Positions 34,202 to 43,927 are shown, counted from the stretch's first letter. The stretch is DNA of 57,119 nucleotides from Cryobacterium levicorallinum (GCF_004402405.1 NZ_SOFE01000010.1:2684-59802), one strand, 5' to 3'. Notes: generated by a model not told the origin, from the sequence alone. Program-made: numbers and translations.

Positions 34202-35518
34202 CTATTTGCTGAGCAGTGCGACGGCCTCGACGTGATGGGTATTGGGGAACAGGTCGAAGGCTCGGAGTGTGCGCAGCTGGTATCCCTGCTTCTGGAACAG
34301 CGCAACGTCGCGGGCCAGGGCCACCGGGTCGCAGGCCACGTAGACGATTTGCCGGGGTGCCAGGGCCACCAGCTGATCGACGACGGCGGCGCCGGCGCCG
34401 GAGCGCGGCGGGTCGAGCACGACGGTGGCGGCGGCGAGGCGGGCGCGCTCCGCGGCATCCGCCTCGCGTAGCAGACGCTGCAGATAGCGGTCGACGCGGT
34501 CGGCCTCGGCGGTGGCGCCCGCCCATTCCTTGAGGTTGCGGGCGGCGAAGGCGACCGCTTCCGGGTCGCTTTCGACCGAGGTGATGCGGGTCGACGCGCC
34601 GAACTTGTCGCCGACGGCCGCGGCGAGCAGGCCGACACCGCCGTAGAGGTCGAGGTTGGAGGCGCGCGGGTCGAACTGATCGGGGTCGATGATGTTCTGC
34701 ACCGCGTGGTAAAGCGTGTCGGCGGCCATGGAGTGCACCTGCCAGAATCCGGACCGGTCGAGTTCAAACTCGCGGCCGTCGACAACCTCGTGAATCAGAC
34801 CGTGCGGCACCCGCTTGGGCTTGCCGCTGGAATCCTTGGCCGAGACGAGCACCTGCACATCGCCCTTGCTCGGTGCGACCAGGTCAACCTTCGCGGCGTT
34901 GTGAAACAGGGTGTCGAGCGGGGCGCGCAGCTCGAGTTCGTGTTCGGCGAGCGGCAGATCGTCGACCGGGATCACGCGGTGGCTGCGGGCAGCGTACGGG
35001 CCGATGGTGCCGTCGGCGGCCACGTGCAGGCTCACCCGGGTGCGCCATCCGGTGCCGTCCATCGCGTCGCCGGGGCTGGCCTTGGCGCTGACCGCGACCG
35101 GTTCGACGACCACGTCGCTGTCGATCCCGGCCATGCGCTGGAGCGCGTCGGCGAGCACCTGGCGTTTGAGTTCGCGCTGAAATCCGAGCTCAATGTGCCC
35201 GAATTCGGCACCGCCCGCGCGGTCTTCGGGAGCGCGATCAACGGATGCTGCGCTCCAGATGTGCGGCTGACGTTCCGGTGCGGCGTCGAGCACGGCGATC
35301 GTCTCAGCCCGCCAGAAGCTCTTGTGGTTGGCCTCGGTAAGGCGCGCGCGCACCCGTTCACCGGGCAGGGTGTCGCTGACGAAAATGACGCGACCCTCGT
35401 GGCGGGCGATGAAGATTCCGCCGTGCGCGATGTTGGTGATGTCAAGCTCGAGCTCGCTGCCGACCGTTTCGGAGGGGAGGCTGGCGGCGGCCTGGGGCTG
35501 GTGACTCGAATTGCTCAT
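34202..35518 (-). CDS. TrmA/RlmD-family RNA m5U methyltransferase
   Basis: A 438-residue SAM-dependent methyltransferase. The N-terminal TRAM-like domain includes ELDITNIAHGGIFIARHEGR. The SAM site is NLDLYGGVGLLAAAVG, followed by VLDPPRSGAG and the nucleophile cysteine in VYVACDPVALARD. The four cysteines that hold the 4Fe-4S cluster in RlmD are absent (the region reads HIWSAASVDRAPEDR), as expected for the cluster-free actinobacterial form. The start MSNSSHQ at 35518 is preferred to an ATG six codons upstream. The likely target is a uridine of 23S rRNA. Confidence 0.88.
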   Translation of the reverse strand: MSNSSHQPQAAASLPSETVGSELELDITNIAHGGIFIARHEGRVIFVSDTLPGERVRARLTEANHKSFWRAETIAVLDAAPERQPHIWSAASVDRAPEDRAGGAEFGHIELGFQRELKRQVLADALQRMAGIDSDVVVEPVAVSAKASPGDAMDGTGWRTRVSLHVAADGTIGPYAARSHRVIPVDDLPLAEHELELRAPLDTLFHNAAKVDLVAPSKGDVQVLVSAKDSSGKPKRVPHGLIHEVVDGREFELDRSGFWQVHSMAADTLYHAVQNIIDPDQFDPRASNLDLYGGVGLLAAAVGDKFGASTRITSVESDPEAVAFAARNLKEWAGATAEADRVDRYLQRLLREADAAERARLAAATVVLDPPRSGAGAAVVDQLVALAPRQIVYVACDPVALARDVALFQKQGYQLRTLRAFDLFPNTHHVEAVALLSK

Positions 35519-35602
35519 TCCTTGATGATCCCACACCCCCCCTTCCTCTCGTGCTCGATCGAGCCTGATTGAATGGAGTCACCGAAACTGCGAAGGACAA
35601 GC

Positions 35603-36259
35603 ATGCGCCTCTATCTGGCCTCCACATCTCCGGCCCGGCTGGCCCTGCTCCGGGCGGCCGGCATCGAACCGGTGCTGATCAACCCTGACGTCGACGAAGC
35701 ACGAGTCGTCGCCGAGACCGAGGCTGCCGCCGGAGCCGCGCTCGCGCCGCGGGATCTCGTGCTGCTGCTGGCGCGGGCGAAAGCTGAGGCGGCGGCATCC
35801 GTTCTGCTCGCGGAGCCGTTGAACGGGCTACTGCTGGGCGGCGATTCGGTGTTCGTGCTGGACGAGGTCATCTACGGCAAGCCGCATACCGCCGAAGCGG
35901 CGCGGGAACGCTGGGAGCGCCAGCGCGGGCGCACCGGAACGCTGTACTCGGGGCATTGGCTGATCGAGCTGACAGCCGGAGTGCCGAGCGACGCGGTCGG
36001 TGCGGTTGCGGTGGCCGAAGTGACCTTCGCCGACGACCTCGACGATGCCGAGCTTGACGCCTATATCGCGACCGGCGAACCGCTCTATGTCGCGGGAGCG
36101 TTCACGATCGACAGCCTCGGCGCTCCCTTTATTACGAGCATTGTCGGCGACCCGTCCACCGTGGTGGGACTGTCGCTGCCGACGCTTCGACGGCTGGTGC
36201 GTGGCCTCGGGCACGAGTGGCCGACGCTGTGGAATCGCCCCGGAGCGCTGTCATTGTAG
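35603..36259 (+). CDS. maf: Maf-family nucleotide pyrophosphatase
   Basis: A 218-residue Maf/HAM1-superfamily enzyme that hydrolyses non-canonical or modified nucleoside triphosphates. It has LYLASTSPARLALLRAAGI at the N-terminus (S-x-SPRR-like, here SPAR), LLGGDSVFVLDEVIYGKPHT with the catalytic Asp, and GAFTIDSLGAPFITSIVGDP, where the family has the conserved G-x-F-x-I-(D/E)-G. The start at 35603 has AAGGAC five bases upstream, better than the earlier ATG at 35573. It sits between the carboxylase subunits as in other actinobacteria. Confidence 0.9.
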   Translation: MRLYLASTSPARLALLRAAGIEPVLINPDVDEARVVAETEAAAGAALAPRDLVLLLARAKAEAAASVLLAEPLNGLLLGGDSVFVLDEVIYGKPHTAEAARERWERQRGRTGTLYSGHWLIELTAGVPSDAVGAVAVAEVTFADDLDDAELDAYIATGEPLYVAGAFTIDSLGAPFITSIVGDPSTVVGLSLPTLRRLVRGLGHEWPTLWNRPGALSL

Positions 36260-36338
36260 GCATCCGCAAGAATCTGGCCGGTCTTTTTGTGGGAGAGAAC
36301 CAAAATGGATGCGGTGCGGCCCAATAGGCTAAGTGATT

Positions 36339-38111
36339 GTGTCACTCATAACGAAGGTCCTCATCGCCAACCGAGGCGAGATCGCCGTTCGGGTCATCCG
36401 TGCCGCGAAGGACAGTGGAATTCTCTCTGTTGCCGTCTACGCCGACCAGGATCGCGATTCCCTGCACGCCCGTCTCGCCGACGAGGCGTACGGTCTCGAC
36501 GGCACCAGCGGCGCTGAAACTTACCTGGTCATCGACAAGATCCTGTCGATCGCCCGCCGGAGCGGCGCTGACGCCGTGCACCCCGGCTACGGCTTTCTGG
36601 CCGAGAACGCTGACTTCGCCCGCGCCGTGATCGGCGCCGGACTGATCTGGATCGGGCCGTCGCCCGAGGCGATCGAGCAGCTCGGCGACAAGGTTTCCGC
36701 CCGCAAGATCGCCGAAAAGGTCAACGCGCCGATGGCGCCCGGCACCCTGAACCCCTGCACCGACGCCGCCGAGGTACTCGCCTTCGTTGACGTGCACGGT
36801 CTGCCCGTCGCGATCAAGGCCGCCTTCGGTGGCGGCGGCCGCGGCCTCAAGGTCGCCCGCACCCGCGAGGAGGTCGCCGAGATGTTCGACTCCGCCACCC
36901 GCGAGGCCATCACGGCTTTCGGTCGAGGCGAATGCTTCGTCGAGAAGTACCTCGACTCCCCCCGCCACGTCGAAACGCAGTGCCTGGCCGACCAGTACGG
37001 CAACGTCGTCGTCGTGTCGACCCGCGACTGCTCGCTGCAGCGCCGGCATCAGAAGCTCGTCGAAGAGGCGCCGGCGCCCTTCCTCACCGAAGCACAGACG
37101 ACCGAGATGTATCGAGCGTCCAAGGCCATCCTCAAAGAGGTCGGCTACCTCGGCGCTGGCACCTGCGAGTTTCTCATCGGCCAGGACGGCACCGTCTCGT
37201 TCCTCGAGGTCAATACCCGGCTGCAGGTCGAACACACCGTCTCCGAAGAGGTCACCGGCATCGACCTCGTGCGCGAACAGTTCCGCCTCGCTGAGGGCGG
37301 CGAGCTTACCTATGGCGACCCCGTCGCATCCGCTCACTCGTTTGAATTCCGCATTAACGGAGAGGATGCCGGCCGCGGTTTTCTGCCCGCGCCCGGTCCG
37401 GTCCACGTGTTCAAGCCGTCCGGCGGCCCCGGCGTGCGCGTCGACACCGGCGTGCAGTCCGGCGATGTGATCAGCGGCTCCTTCGATTCCCTGATTGCCA
37501 AGCTCATCGTCACCGGCGCGACTCGCGAGGAAGCCCTGGAGCGTTCGCGCCGCGCCCTCGACGAGTTCGAGGTTGCCGGCCTGCCGACCGTGCTGCCCTT
37601 TCACCGCAAGGTCGTGCGCGACCCGGCCTTCGCTCCGACCGACGGCCAGCCGTTCAGCGTCTTCACCCGCTGGATCGAGACCGAGTTCGACAACGACATC
37701 GAACCGTGGACCGGCAGCATGGAAGACGCCGTCGGACCGCAGAAACGCCACAGCATCGTCGTCGAGGTGGACGGACGCCGCATCGAGGTGACCCTGCCGA
37801 CGCGTCTGCTGCCCGGCGGCGCGAGCGCACGCTCGGTGGGCCCGGCCCCCAAGCGTCGCGACGGTCTGCACTCGGTCGATACCGCCACCGGAGACGCCAT
37901 CAAGGCACCGATGCAGGCGACCATCGTCAAGCTACTGGTCGCCGAGGGCGACATTGTCGTCAAGGGCGACCTGCTGCTCGTGCTCGAGGCCATGAAAATG
38001 GAGCAGCCGCTCGTCGCCCACCGCGACGGCACCGTGGGCAACCTGGCCGCCGTCGTCGGCACGACGGTCTCCTCCGGTTCGGTTCTGCTGACCGTCTCCG
38101 ACGCCGCGTAG
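36339..38111 (+). CDS. accA3: Acyl-CoA carboxylase alpha subunit (biotin carboxylase plus biotin carrier)
   Basis: A subunit of about 590 residues. The biotin carboxylase part begins with [20 protein letters not shown]. It has the ATP-grasp glycine loop [32 protein letters not shown] and [20 protein letters not shown] with metal ligands. The C-terminal carrier domain has the biotinylated lysine in [11 protein letters not shown]. It works with accD and accE and is biotinylated by birA. The start is either GTG 36339, eight bases behind a TAGGCT hexamer, or the GTG two codons earlier. No Shine-Dalgarno sequence is seen. Confidence 0.94.
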   Translation: MSLITKVLIANRGEIAVRVIRAAKDSGILSVAVYADQDRDSLHARLADEAYGLDGTSGAETYLVIDKILSIARRSGADAVHPGYGFLAENADFARAVIGAGLIWIGPSPEAIEQLGDKVSARKIAEKVNAPMAPGTLNPCTDAAEVLAFVDVHGLPVAIKAAFGGGGRGLKVARTREEVAEMFDSATREAITAFGRGECFVEKYLDSPRHVETQCLADQYGNVVVVSTRDCSLQRRHQKLVEEAPAPFLTEAQTTEMYRASKAILKEVGYLGAGTCEFLIGQDGTVSFLEVNTRLQVEHTVSEEVTGIDLVREQFRLAEGGELTYGDPVASAHSFEFRINGEDAGRGFLPAPGPVHVFKPSGGPGVRVDTGVQSGDVISGSFDSLIAKLIVTGATREEALERSRRALDEFEVAGLPTVLPFHRKVVRDPAFAPTDGQPFSVFTRWIETEFDNDIEPWTGSMEDAVGPQKRHSIVVEVDGRRIEVTLPTRLLPGGASARSVGPAPKRRDGLHSVDTATGDAIKAPMQATIVKLLVAEGDIVVKGDLLLVLEAMKMEQPLVAHRDGTVGNLAAVVGTTVSSGSVLLTVSDAA

Positions 38112-38329
38112 CCCGCTCGACACTCGTCGATTGGCTGGCAGCACACCAGACTTGCGCATGATTTTGCCGGCGGGGTTGGGGACAAGACAACCGCTCCTCA
38201 GCTCAACCATTGCCGGTTTTCAGGAAGGGATCCGAGAAAAGCATTCGGACCCTTCCCACGCACCCGCGATGCCTGAGCGAGGAGCGGATGACCCGGTTTT
38301 CGCGGCCTACCTCGGAACCCCAACCCCGT

Positions 38330-38371
38330 CCACAAAAGCAGGGGCAGGGCGTCGAGAACGCGGGCTGCCCC
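38330..38371 (-). terminator. Candidate intrinsic terminator of the lpdA-like gene
   Basis: GGGGCAG (38341-38347) pairs with CTGCCCC (38365-38371), with an inner GCGT/ACGC pairing. On the minus strand it is followed by TGCTTTTG. It lies about 25 bp beyond the stop at 38396. Confidence 0.6.
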
Positions 38372-38395
38372 GAGAACTGCGCGGGGATTTAGGGG

Positions 38396-39832
38396 CTACC
38401 GGACGACGTGCATGGCGCGCGCGGCATCCGTTATGGAACCGGTGAGCGAGGGGTAGACCGGGAACGTGCGAGCGACCTCGTCGACCGTGAGCCGGTGCTC
38501 GACCGCGAGAGCCAGCGGGAAGATGAGCTCGCTCGCCTTGGGGGCGACGATAACGCCACCGATGACGGTTCCGCTGCCGGTGCGGGCGAAGATCTTGACG
38601 AAACCGTCCTTGATTCCCATCATTTTGGCCCTCGGGTTCACGGCAAGCGGCAACTTGTAGATATCGCCCTGGGCGAGTCCGTCTTCGATCTGCTTCTGGG
38701 TGTAGCCGACCGTCGCGATTTCAGGCTGCGTGAAGATGTTCGCGGCGACGTTGCGAATCTCAATCGGGTTGACGGTGTCGCCCATGGCGTGGAACACCGC
38801 GGTGCGGCCCATCATCGAGGCAACGGATGCCAGCGGGAGCTCGGTCGTGCAGTCCCCGGCCGCGTAGATGTTCGGAATGGAGGTGCGGGCGACCCGGTTG
38901 GTCTGAATGTGCCCGGACTCGGTGATCTGCACGCCGGCCTGCTCGAGGCCGATATTCGCGGTGTTCGGAATCGACCCGACGGCGATGAGGCAGTGGCTGC
39001 CTTCGACCGTGCGTCCGTCTTCGAGGGTAGCGACGACACCGGTCTTGGTGCGCTTGACCGAACCGGCGCGCGACTTGGAGAGCACGGTCATACCGTTGCG
39101 CTTGAACACGTTCTCAATCACATTGGCGGCGTCGGCGTCTTCCCCGGGCAGTACCTGGTCGCGGCTGGAGATGAGGGTGACCTTCGCGCCGAGGGCACGG
39201 TAGGCGGAGGCGAACTCGGCGCCGGTAACGCCGGAGCCGACCACGATGAGGTGTTCGGGGATCGCCTTGAGGTTGTAGAGCTGGGTCCAGGTGAGAATGT
39301 GCTCGCCGTCGGGAAGTGCGGAGGACAGCACGCGCGGGCTGGCCCCCACGGAGACGACGAGGGTGTCGGCGTCGATGCGGTCGAAGTCGGTCGCGGTCGA
39401 GTCGCCGGAGGTGGCGACGATGATACCGGTGGTGCCGTCGAGCCGTCCGTGGCCCTGCACGTAGCGCACACCGGCGCGAATGAGCGTGGCCTTCATATCT
39501 TCGGACTGCTGGCGCGCCAGCGCGAGGAGGCGCTTGTTCACTGCGGCCAGGTTGATGGCGACTTCGGGGCGCGTGGGCTTGCCGGTGTCGCCGCGTACGA
39601 AGAACTGCACACCGAGGTCGGTAGCTTCTCCGATGGAGTTGGACGCCTCGGCGGTGGCGATGAGGGATTTGGAGGGGACAACATCCGTTATCACGGCGGA
39701 GCCGCCGACACCGACGCTTTCGATGAGGGTGACATCGGCACCCTGCTGTGCTCCGGCGATGGCCGCTTCGTATCCGCCGGGCCCTCCACCTAATACTGCG
39801 ATGCGTTGCTTGCGTTCGAACTCATAGGCCAT
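38396..39832 (-). CDS. lpdA: LpdA-type NAD(P)H-quinone dehydrogenase
   Basis: A 478-residue two-dinucleotide-fold FAD enzyme. It has IAVLGGGPGGYEAAIAGAQQ for FAD, HLIVVGSGVTGAEFASAY for NAD(P)H and YAAGDCTTELPLASVA for FAD. Lipoamide dehydrogenases carry a CxxxxC redox disulphide just after the FAD site. Here that stretch reads GGSAVITDVVPSKSLIA, with no cysteines, matching mycobacterial LpdA (Rv3303c), a quinone reductase. The start MAYEFERK at 39832 is chosen; an ATG three codons earlier is possible. The longer frame to 39976 has no support. Confidence 0.9.
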   Translation of the reverse strand: MAYEFERKQRIAVLGGGPGGYEAAIAGAQQGADVTLIESVGVGGSAVITDVVPSKSLIATAEASNSIGEATDLGVQFFVRGDTGKPTRPEVAINLAAVNKRLLALARQQSEDMKATLIRAGVRYVQGHGRLDGTTGIIVATSGDSTATDFDRIDADTLVVSVGASPRVLSSALPDGEHILTWTQLYNLKAIPEHLIVVGSGVTGAEFASAYRALGAKVTLISSRDQVLPGEDADAANVIENVFKRNGMTVLSKSRAGSVKRTKTGVVATLEDGRTVEGSHCLIAVGSIPNTANIGLEQAGVQITESGHIQTNRVARTSIPNIYAAGDCTTELPLASVASMMGRTAVFHAMGDTVNPIEIRNVAANIFTQPEIATVGYTQKQIEDGLAQGDIYKLPLAVNPRAKMMGIKDGFVKIFARTGSGTVIGGVIVAPKASELIFPLALAVEHRLTVDEVARTFPVYPSLTGSITDAARAMHVVR

Positions 39833-40002
39833 GTACTCCATTCTCGTGGCCTGCGCACCCCCCGCCAAACCGTGGGTATGTTCGCGGCGCGTGGATCGTC
39901 CGCCAAATCGGCCCAATTCGAGCCGTATTGTCGCCAGAGTGCCGGTTCGGCGCGCCGATGAGCAGAATTCGCGCAAAATCTCCGCCTGGTTGGCGGGGGT
40001 TC

Positions 40003-40008
40003 TAGAGT
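40003..40008 (+). promoter_or_regulatory. Candidate leaderless -10 element of the PNP gene
   Basis: TAGAGT ends six bases before the ATG at 40015, with no Shine-Dalgarno sequence. No clear -35 box is found. Confidence 0.45.
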
Positions 40009-40014
40009 AGTGAA

Positions 40015-40848
40015 ATGTTTACGAACGAGATCAACCCGTTAGACCTGCCCGAAACTGACCCGTTTGAGGCAGCTCGGTCGGCCGCAGCGGAGATCGCTGG
40101 CATCACGGGAGTGCCCCGGCACGACATCGCCCTGACGCTCGGCAGCGGCTGGGCCAAGGCGGCCGACCTCATCGGCGAGACCACGCACACCGTGGCCGCC
40201 GCCGACATCACCGGGTTCAGCGCCCCCGCGCTGGCCGGCCACGCTGGCACCCTGCGCTCGATTCTGCTGCCCGGCGGCAAGCGCGCGCTCGTGATCGGCG
40301 CCCGCACGCACTACTACGAGGGTCACGGCGTGCGCCGGGTCGTGCACAGTGTGCGCACGGCAGCGGCCACCGGAGCGACGACGATGATCCTGACCAACGG
40401 GGCCGGAGGCATCCGTGAATCGTGGAAGCCTGGAACTCCGGTGTTGATCAGCGACCACATCAACCTGACCTTCGATTCGCCGATCGAGGGCGCAAACTTC
40501 GTTGACCTGACCGATTTGTACTCGAAGCGGCTGCGCAATGTCGCGCGCGGCATCGACCCTTCCATCGACGAGGGCGTGTATTGCCAGTTTCGCGGGCCGC
40601 ACTACGAGACGCCCGCCGAGGTACAGATGGCCAAGGCGATCGGCGGCCACATCGTGGGAATGTCGACCGCGCTTGAGGCCATCGCCGCTCGGCAGGCCGG
40701 CATGGAGGTGCTGGGTCTTTCGCTCATTACCAACCTCGCCGCCGGCATTCAGTCGACCCCGCTCAGCCATGGCGAGGTTATCGAGGCCGGTGCTCTGGCC
40801 GAACCTGTGATCAGTGCGCTCCTCGCGCGGATCGTGGCAGCGCTGTGA
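40015..40848 (+). CDS. punA: Purine nucleoside phosphorylase
   Basis: A 277-residue trimeric-type PNP that splits inosine and guanosine with phosphate to base and ribose-1-phosphate. It has LTLGSGWAKAADL (phosphate loop), ARTHYYEGHG, ILTNGAGGIRESW, FRGPHYETPAEVQMAK with substrate-binding residues, and GMSTALEAIAARQAGMEVL with the Met-Ser-Thr phosphate site. The stop overlaps the GTG start of the phosphomutase by four bases. That coupling makes sense if the mutase handles the sugar phosphate. It is part of a nucleoside salvage group with add and the nucleoside hydrolase. Confidence 0.94.
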   Translation: MFTNEINPLDLPETDPFEAARSAAAEIAGITGVPRHDIALTLGSGWAKAADLIGETTHTVAAADITGFSAPALAGHAGTLRSILLPGGKRALVIGARTHYYEGHGVRRVVHSVRTAAATGATTMILTNGAGGIRESWKPGTPVLISDHINLTFDSPIEGANFVDLTDLYSKRLRNVARGIDPSIDEGVYCQFRGPHYETPAEVQMAKAIGGHIVGMSTALEAIAARQAGMEVLGLSLITNLAAGIQSTPLSHGEVIEAGALAEPVISALLARIVAAL

Positions 40849-42890
40849 GCGGCCCGGATCGCGACAACGTCGAGCAGCCGGTCGAACGTAGTGGCGGTCG
40901 TCACTCCGGCCCGCCAGCGGATGCGACTGTCGAAGTCACCCCGCCAGGCACGCCGGCTTCCCCGCACGTCACCGACGCCGACCCGGCCGACGAGACCGAG
41001 ACTCCCACCCGCGCCCTCCCGATCGTGCAGGACAGCGACGATGCCGGCTCAGAACCGACCGTCGCAATTCAGACCATTGTGCCGGACAACGACGATGACA
41101 CCGTGGAAGCGACGGTTGCCATTCAGACCATCACGACCGACGATGGCGCTGAGATCGACGACCTAGCGACCGCGCCGGTGGCCCACGAAACCCCGGAGAC
41201 CCCGACTGACCGCACCGCGACGGTGTTACAGGCCGCGCGGGCCTGGCTCAACCAGGACCCAGATCCGGAGACGCAGGCACAGTTGCGCGCTCTTATCAAT
41301 GCCGTCGGAGACGGCGACACCGCAGCGCTGTCCAATCTGCATTCCCGGTTCGATACCCGGCTCGCCTTCGGCACGGCCGGGCTGCGCGGTGAGATTTCCG
41401 CCGGACCGAACCGCATGAACCGCGTGCTCGTCTCGCAGGCCGCCGCTGGCCTGGCCACTTACCTGCTGCGACACGCTGCGCCCGGGGTGACCCCGTCAGT
41501 CGTCATCGGCTACGACGGACGCAAGAACTCACACGTCTTCGCGACCGACACGGCGGCGCTGATGGCGGGCGCGGGGGTGCGCGCCATCCTCTTGCCGCGT
41601 CTGCTGCCCACGCCCGTGCTCGCCTTCGCCGTGCGGCATCTCGACGCAAGCTGCGGCGTGATGGTAACGGCCTCGCACAACCCGCCGAACGACAACGGTT
41701 ACAAGGTGTACCTGGGCGGCGTGAACAATGGCGCGCAGATCGTCTCCCCCGACGACAAGGCCATCTCGGACGAGATTCTGCGAGTCGCCGCCGACGAGCA
41801 CGTGCCGCACCTGCCGCGCGCCAGCTACGAGACCGCCGAAGAAACCGTTGTCCAGGCCTACATCGCCGAAACGGCCAGCATCGCCCACACACCGCGGGCG
41901 CAGGTGAACTCGGTGTACACCGCCATGCACGGCGTCGGCTGGGACACCACCCGTCGCGTGCTCGAAAAATCCGGTTTTGACCTGCCGACCCTGGTTGACG
42001 CGCAGATCGCGCCCGACGCGGCCTTTCCCACCGTCGCCTTTCCGAACCCTGAAGAGCCCGGCGCGATGGACCTCGCCTACGAGACTGCGCGTGAGGTGAG
42101 CGCCGAGCTCATTATTGCCAACGATCCCGACGCCGACCGGCTTGCCGTCGCCATTCCCGACCTCTCAAGCGCGAGCGGTTATCGCCGGCTCAGCGGCAAC
42201 GAGGTCGGAGCGATTCTGGGCTGGCGCGCCGCGGCCCTGGCTACTGCTGACGCCTCAAACCCGGGCGCGCTAGCCTGCTCAATCGTGTCATCGCCGGCTC
42301 TGCACGCGGTAGCGGATGCCTACGGCCTGCGTTTCGTCGAAACCCTCACCGGGTTCAAATGGGTGTCGCGGGTGCCGGGCCTGGTCTACGGTTTCGAAGA
42401 GGCGCTCGGCTACCTGGTCAACCCGGACAGCGTGCGCGACAAGGACGGCATCTCGGCAGCGGTCGCCCTGCTCTCGCTGGTCAGCGACCTCAAGTCGGAA
42501 GGGACAACCCTCGCCGGCTACCTTGACCGGTTCAGTGAGAAGTTCGGACACTATGCCTCGGGGCAGATCTCGGTGCGGGTCTCCGAAGTCTCCACGATCG
42601 CCTTGGTCATGACGCGCCTACGGGAATCCCCGCCGACCCATGTCGGGCGCATTCGCGTCGACGAGATCGACGACTTTCGGTGGGGGCTGGGTGACCTGCC
42701 GCCGAGTGACGTGTTGCGCATCCGTTTGACCGACGGATCGCGCGTCATGGTGCGCCCAAGCGGTACCGAACCCAAGCTCAAGGTGTATATCGACACCCGA
42801 AGCACGGTCGGCACCCTGGTCGAGCGCCGTGCCGCGGCGCAGGCCGCCCTCGACGAGCTCGACCGCGGAATGCGCGCGCTGATCGAGTAA
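40845..42890 (+). CDS. Phospho-sugar mutase (phosphomannomutase/phosphopentomutase type)
   Basis: A 681-residue alpha-D-phosphohexomutase. The core begins near residue 130 with RLAFGTAGLRGEISAGPNRM and contains the catalytic serine in MVTASHNPPNDNGYKVY, the Mg site NDPDADRLAV and the sugar-specificity loop GFEEALGYLV. The C-terminal domain has VRPSGTEPKLKVYI for phosphate. The first ~115 residues are an acidic Pro/Thr/Asp-rich extension with the repeat TVAIQTI, which the family normally lacks. The GTG start is fixed by the GTGA overlap with punA, but an internal start cannot be excluded. Phosphopentomutase activity would suit the context. Confidence 0.9.
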   Translation: MSGPDRDNVEQPVERSGGRHSGPPADATVEVTPPGTPASPHVTDADPADETETPTRALPIVQDSDDAGSEPTVAIQTIVPDNDDDTVEATVAIQTITTDDGAEIDDLATAPVAHETPETPTDRTATVLQAARAWLNQDPDPETQAQLRALINAVGDGDTAALSNLHSRFDTRLAFGTAGLRGEISAGPNRMNRVLVSQAAAGLATYLLRHAAPGVTPSVVIGYDGRKNSHVFATDTAALMAGAGVRAILLPRLLPTPVLAFAVRHLDASCGVMVTASHNPPNDNGYKVYLGGVNNGAQIVSPDDKAISDEILRVAADEHVPHLPRASYETAEETVVQAYIAETASIAHTPRAQVNSVYTAMHGVGWDTTRRVLEKSGFDLPTLVDAQIAPDAAFPTVAFPNPEEPGAMDLAYETAREVSAELIIANDPDADRLAVAIPDLSSASGYRRLSGNEVGAILGWRAAALATADASNPGALACSIVSSPALHAVADAYGLRFVETLTGFKWVSRVPGLVYGFEEALGYLVNPDSVRDKDGISAAVALLSLVSDLKSEGTTLAGYLDRFSEKFGHYASGQISVRVSEVSTIALVMTRLRESPPTHVGRIRVDEIDDFRWGLGDLPPSDVLRIRLTDGSRVMVRPSGTEPKLKVYIDTRSTVGTLVERRAAAQAALDELDRGMRALIE

Positions 42891-42924
42891 GTGCAGGCAT
42901 CCGCTCGCGTCGATGGCGGGATCT

Positions 42925-43035
42925 GGGCGGGTCGGGTCGGCCATCCGCTTCGCTGAGCCGTGAGTTTCAATCACCGAGCCGTGACTTTGAGGCCATTTTG
43001 CGCGAGAAATCGCTCAAGACTCACGGCTCGGCGAA
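42925..43035. repeat. Family A intergenic palindromic repeat, copy 1
   Basis: Two direct units, GAGCCGTGAGTTTC (42955-42968) and GAGCCGTGACTTTG (42976-42989), are followed by an inverted unit AGACTCACGGCTCGG (43017-43031). The 5' context GGCCATCCGCTTCGCT is shared with copies 2 and 3. It lies between the mutase stop and the end of a convergent membrane-protein gene. Confidence 0.9.
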
Positions 43036-43050
43036 CGGATGCTGCGGAAG

Positions 43051-43743
43051 CTAGCCGAGCAGGGAGACCGCCCGGGCGATGACGAGGGCCAGCAGCACGA
43101 AGCCGCCGAACGACTCAATCCCCATGAGCGCTTTAGCCCGGAGCGAGAGCGGCATCGTGTCGGTCGGGCTGAACGCCATGGAGTTCGACAACGAAAAGTA
43201 GACATAGTCGAAGAACGAAGCGACCCAACCGGTACGCTGCGACGACCTGGCGGCGACCTCCTCGATGGCGTCGTGGTCTTCGTCCTGGGGAAAGCGAAAA
43301 TCAGCCGGCGGAAAGTCGGCCCGGTCGGCATGACGCCTCGAGACCGGGCCGCCGCGGTCGAGTTCCCAGTAGACCAGCGCGAAGGCGATGACATTGGTGA
43401 CCCACACCTGCAGGGCAGCGAGCAGCAGTGTCGGCCCGTCATCCTTACCGCCCGACGTGAGCTGGATCACGAGCTGCACGAGGGCGACTTCGTTGGCCGC
43501 GACCAGCAAGACCGCCTGGCCGGTGGCGAGGTATTTCGACCAGCGGGTTTCGCGATGCAGCCGGTGGGGGTTGAGGGCGAGGAGCGGGATCAGCATGGCG
43601 AGCCCGATCGCGACGACCGTGTAACGCAGCCCGGGCAGGAACGTACTCGGCAAGGTGGCATACAGCGTGAGAGCTACCAGCAACCCCAGTACGGCCGGCC
43701 AGCGGTGTTCGGCCCGTGCACCCTGCTTCACGCTGTCGCCCAT
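43051..43743 (-). CDS. DUF1345-like membrane protein
   Basis: A 230-residue membrane protein with about five to six helices. Near the C-terminus, YVYFSLSNSMAFSPTDTMPL followed by a charged turn and a last helix resembles the DUF1345 family and the pore-helix region of two-TM channels. The function is unknown. The start is set at MGDSVKQG (43743), because the longer frame to 43872 runs into the family B repeat and has an Arg-rich, non-protein-like N-terminus. Confidence 0.75.
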   Translation of the reverse strand: MGDSVKQGARAEHRWPAVLGLLVALTLYATLPSTFLPGLRYTVVAIGLAMLIPLLALNPHRLHRETRWSKYLATGQAVLLVAANEVALVQLVIQLTSGGKDDGPTLLLAALQVWVTNVIAFALVYWELDRGGPVSRRHADRADFPPADFRFPQDEDHDAIEEVAARSSQRTGWVASFFDYVYFSLSNSMAFSPTDTMPLSLRAKALMGIESFGGFVLLALVIARAVSLLG

Positions 43744-43831
43744 GCGCTGAGCATAGGCCCGTCGCGGGCGCTCGGGCCACTGCTCGAGGCGTCGCCGTCC
43801 AGGCGGTCGACGTGCCGCTCGGTGTGTTCGC

Positions 43832-43902
43832 CGGCGGGCCCACCTTACGGTCCTGGGCCCATGATCTATCATGGGCCCACTTTCCGGGCCCGGGCCCGGA
43901 AA
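43832..43902. repeat. Family B palindromic repeat, copy 1 (71 bp)
   Basis: The copy contains GGGCCCACCTT, then a hairpin at 43855-43878 (arms GGGCCCATGA/TCATGGGCCC, loop TCTA), then a perfect 22-bp palindrome at 43881-43902 (half site TTTCCGGGCCC). It aligns without gaps to the copy at 45935-46005, with about ten mismatches by eye. It lies just downstream of the PTS EIIB gene. Confidence 0.9.
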
Positions 43903-43927
43903 AAACGCGGCCCGGAACGCGGCGGGG

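Noticed and set aside
34202..35518. Broken RlmD because the iron-sulphur cysteines are missing
   Set aside because: The catalytic cysteine and SAM site are intact, and cluster-free members are known in actinobacteria.
38131..38445. Plus-strand open frame between accA3 and lpdA
   Set aside because: No ribosome binding site, low-complexity translation, and it covers the likely lpdA terminator.
38396..39832. Lipoamide dehydrogenase of a 2-oxoacid complex
   Set aside because: The redox-active CxxxxC pair is absent, so the quinone-reductase LpdA group is the better match. The loss is a family feature, not a mutation.
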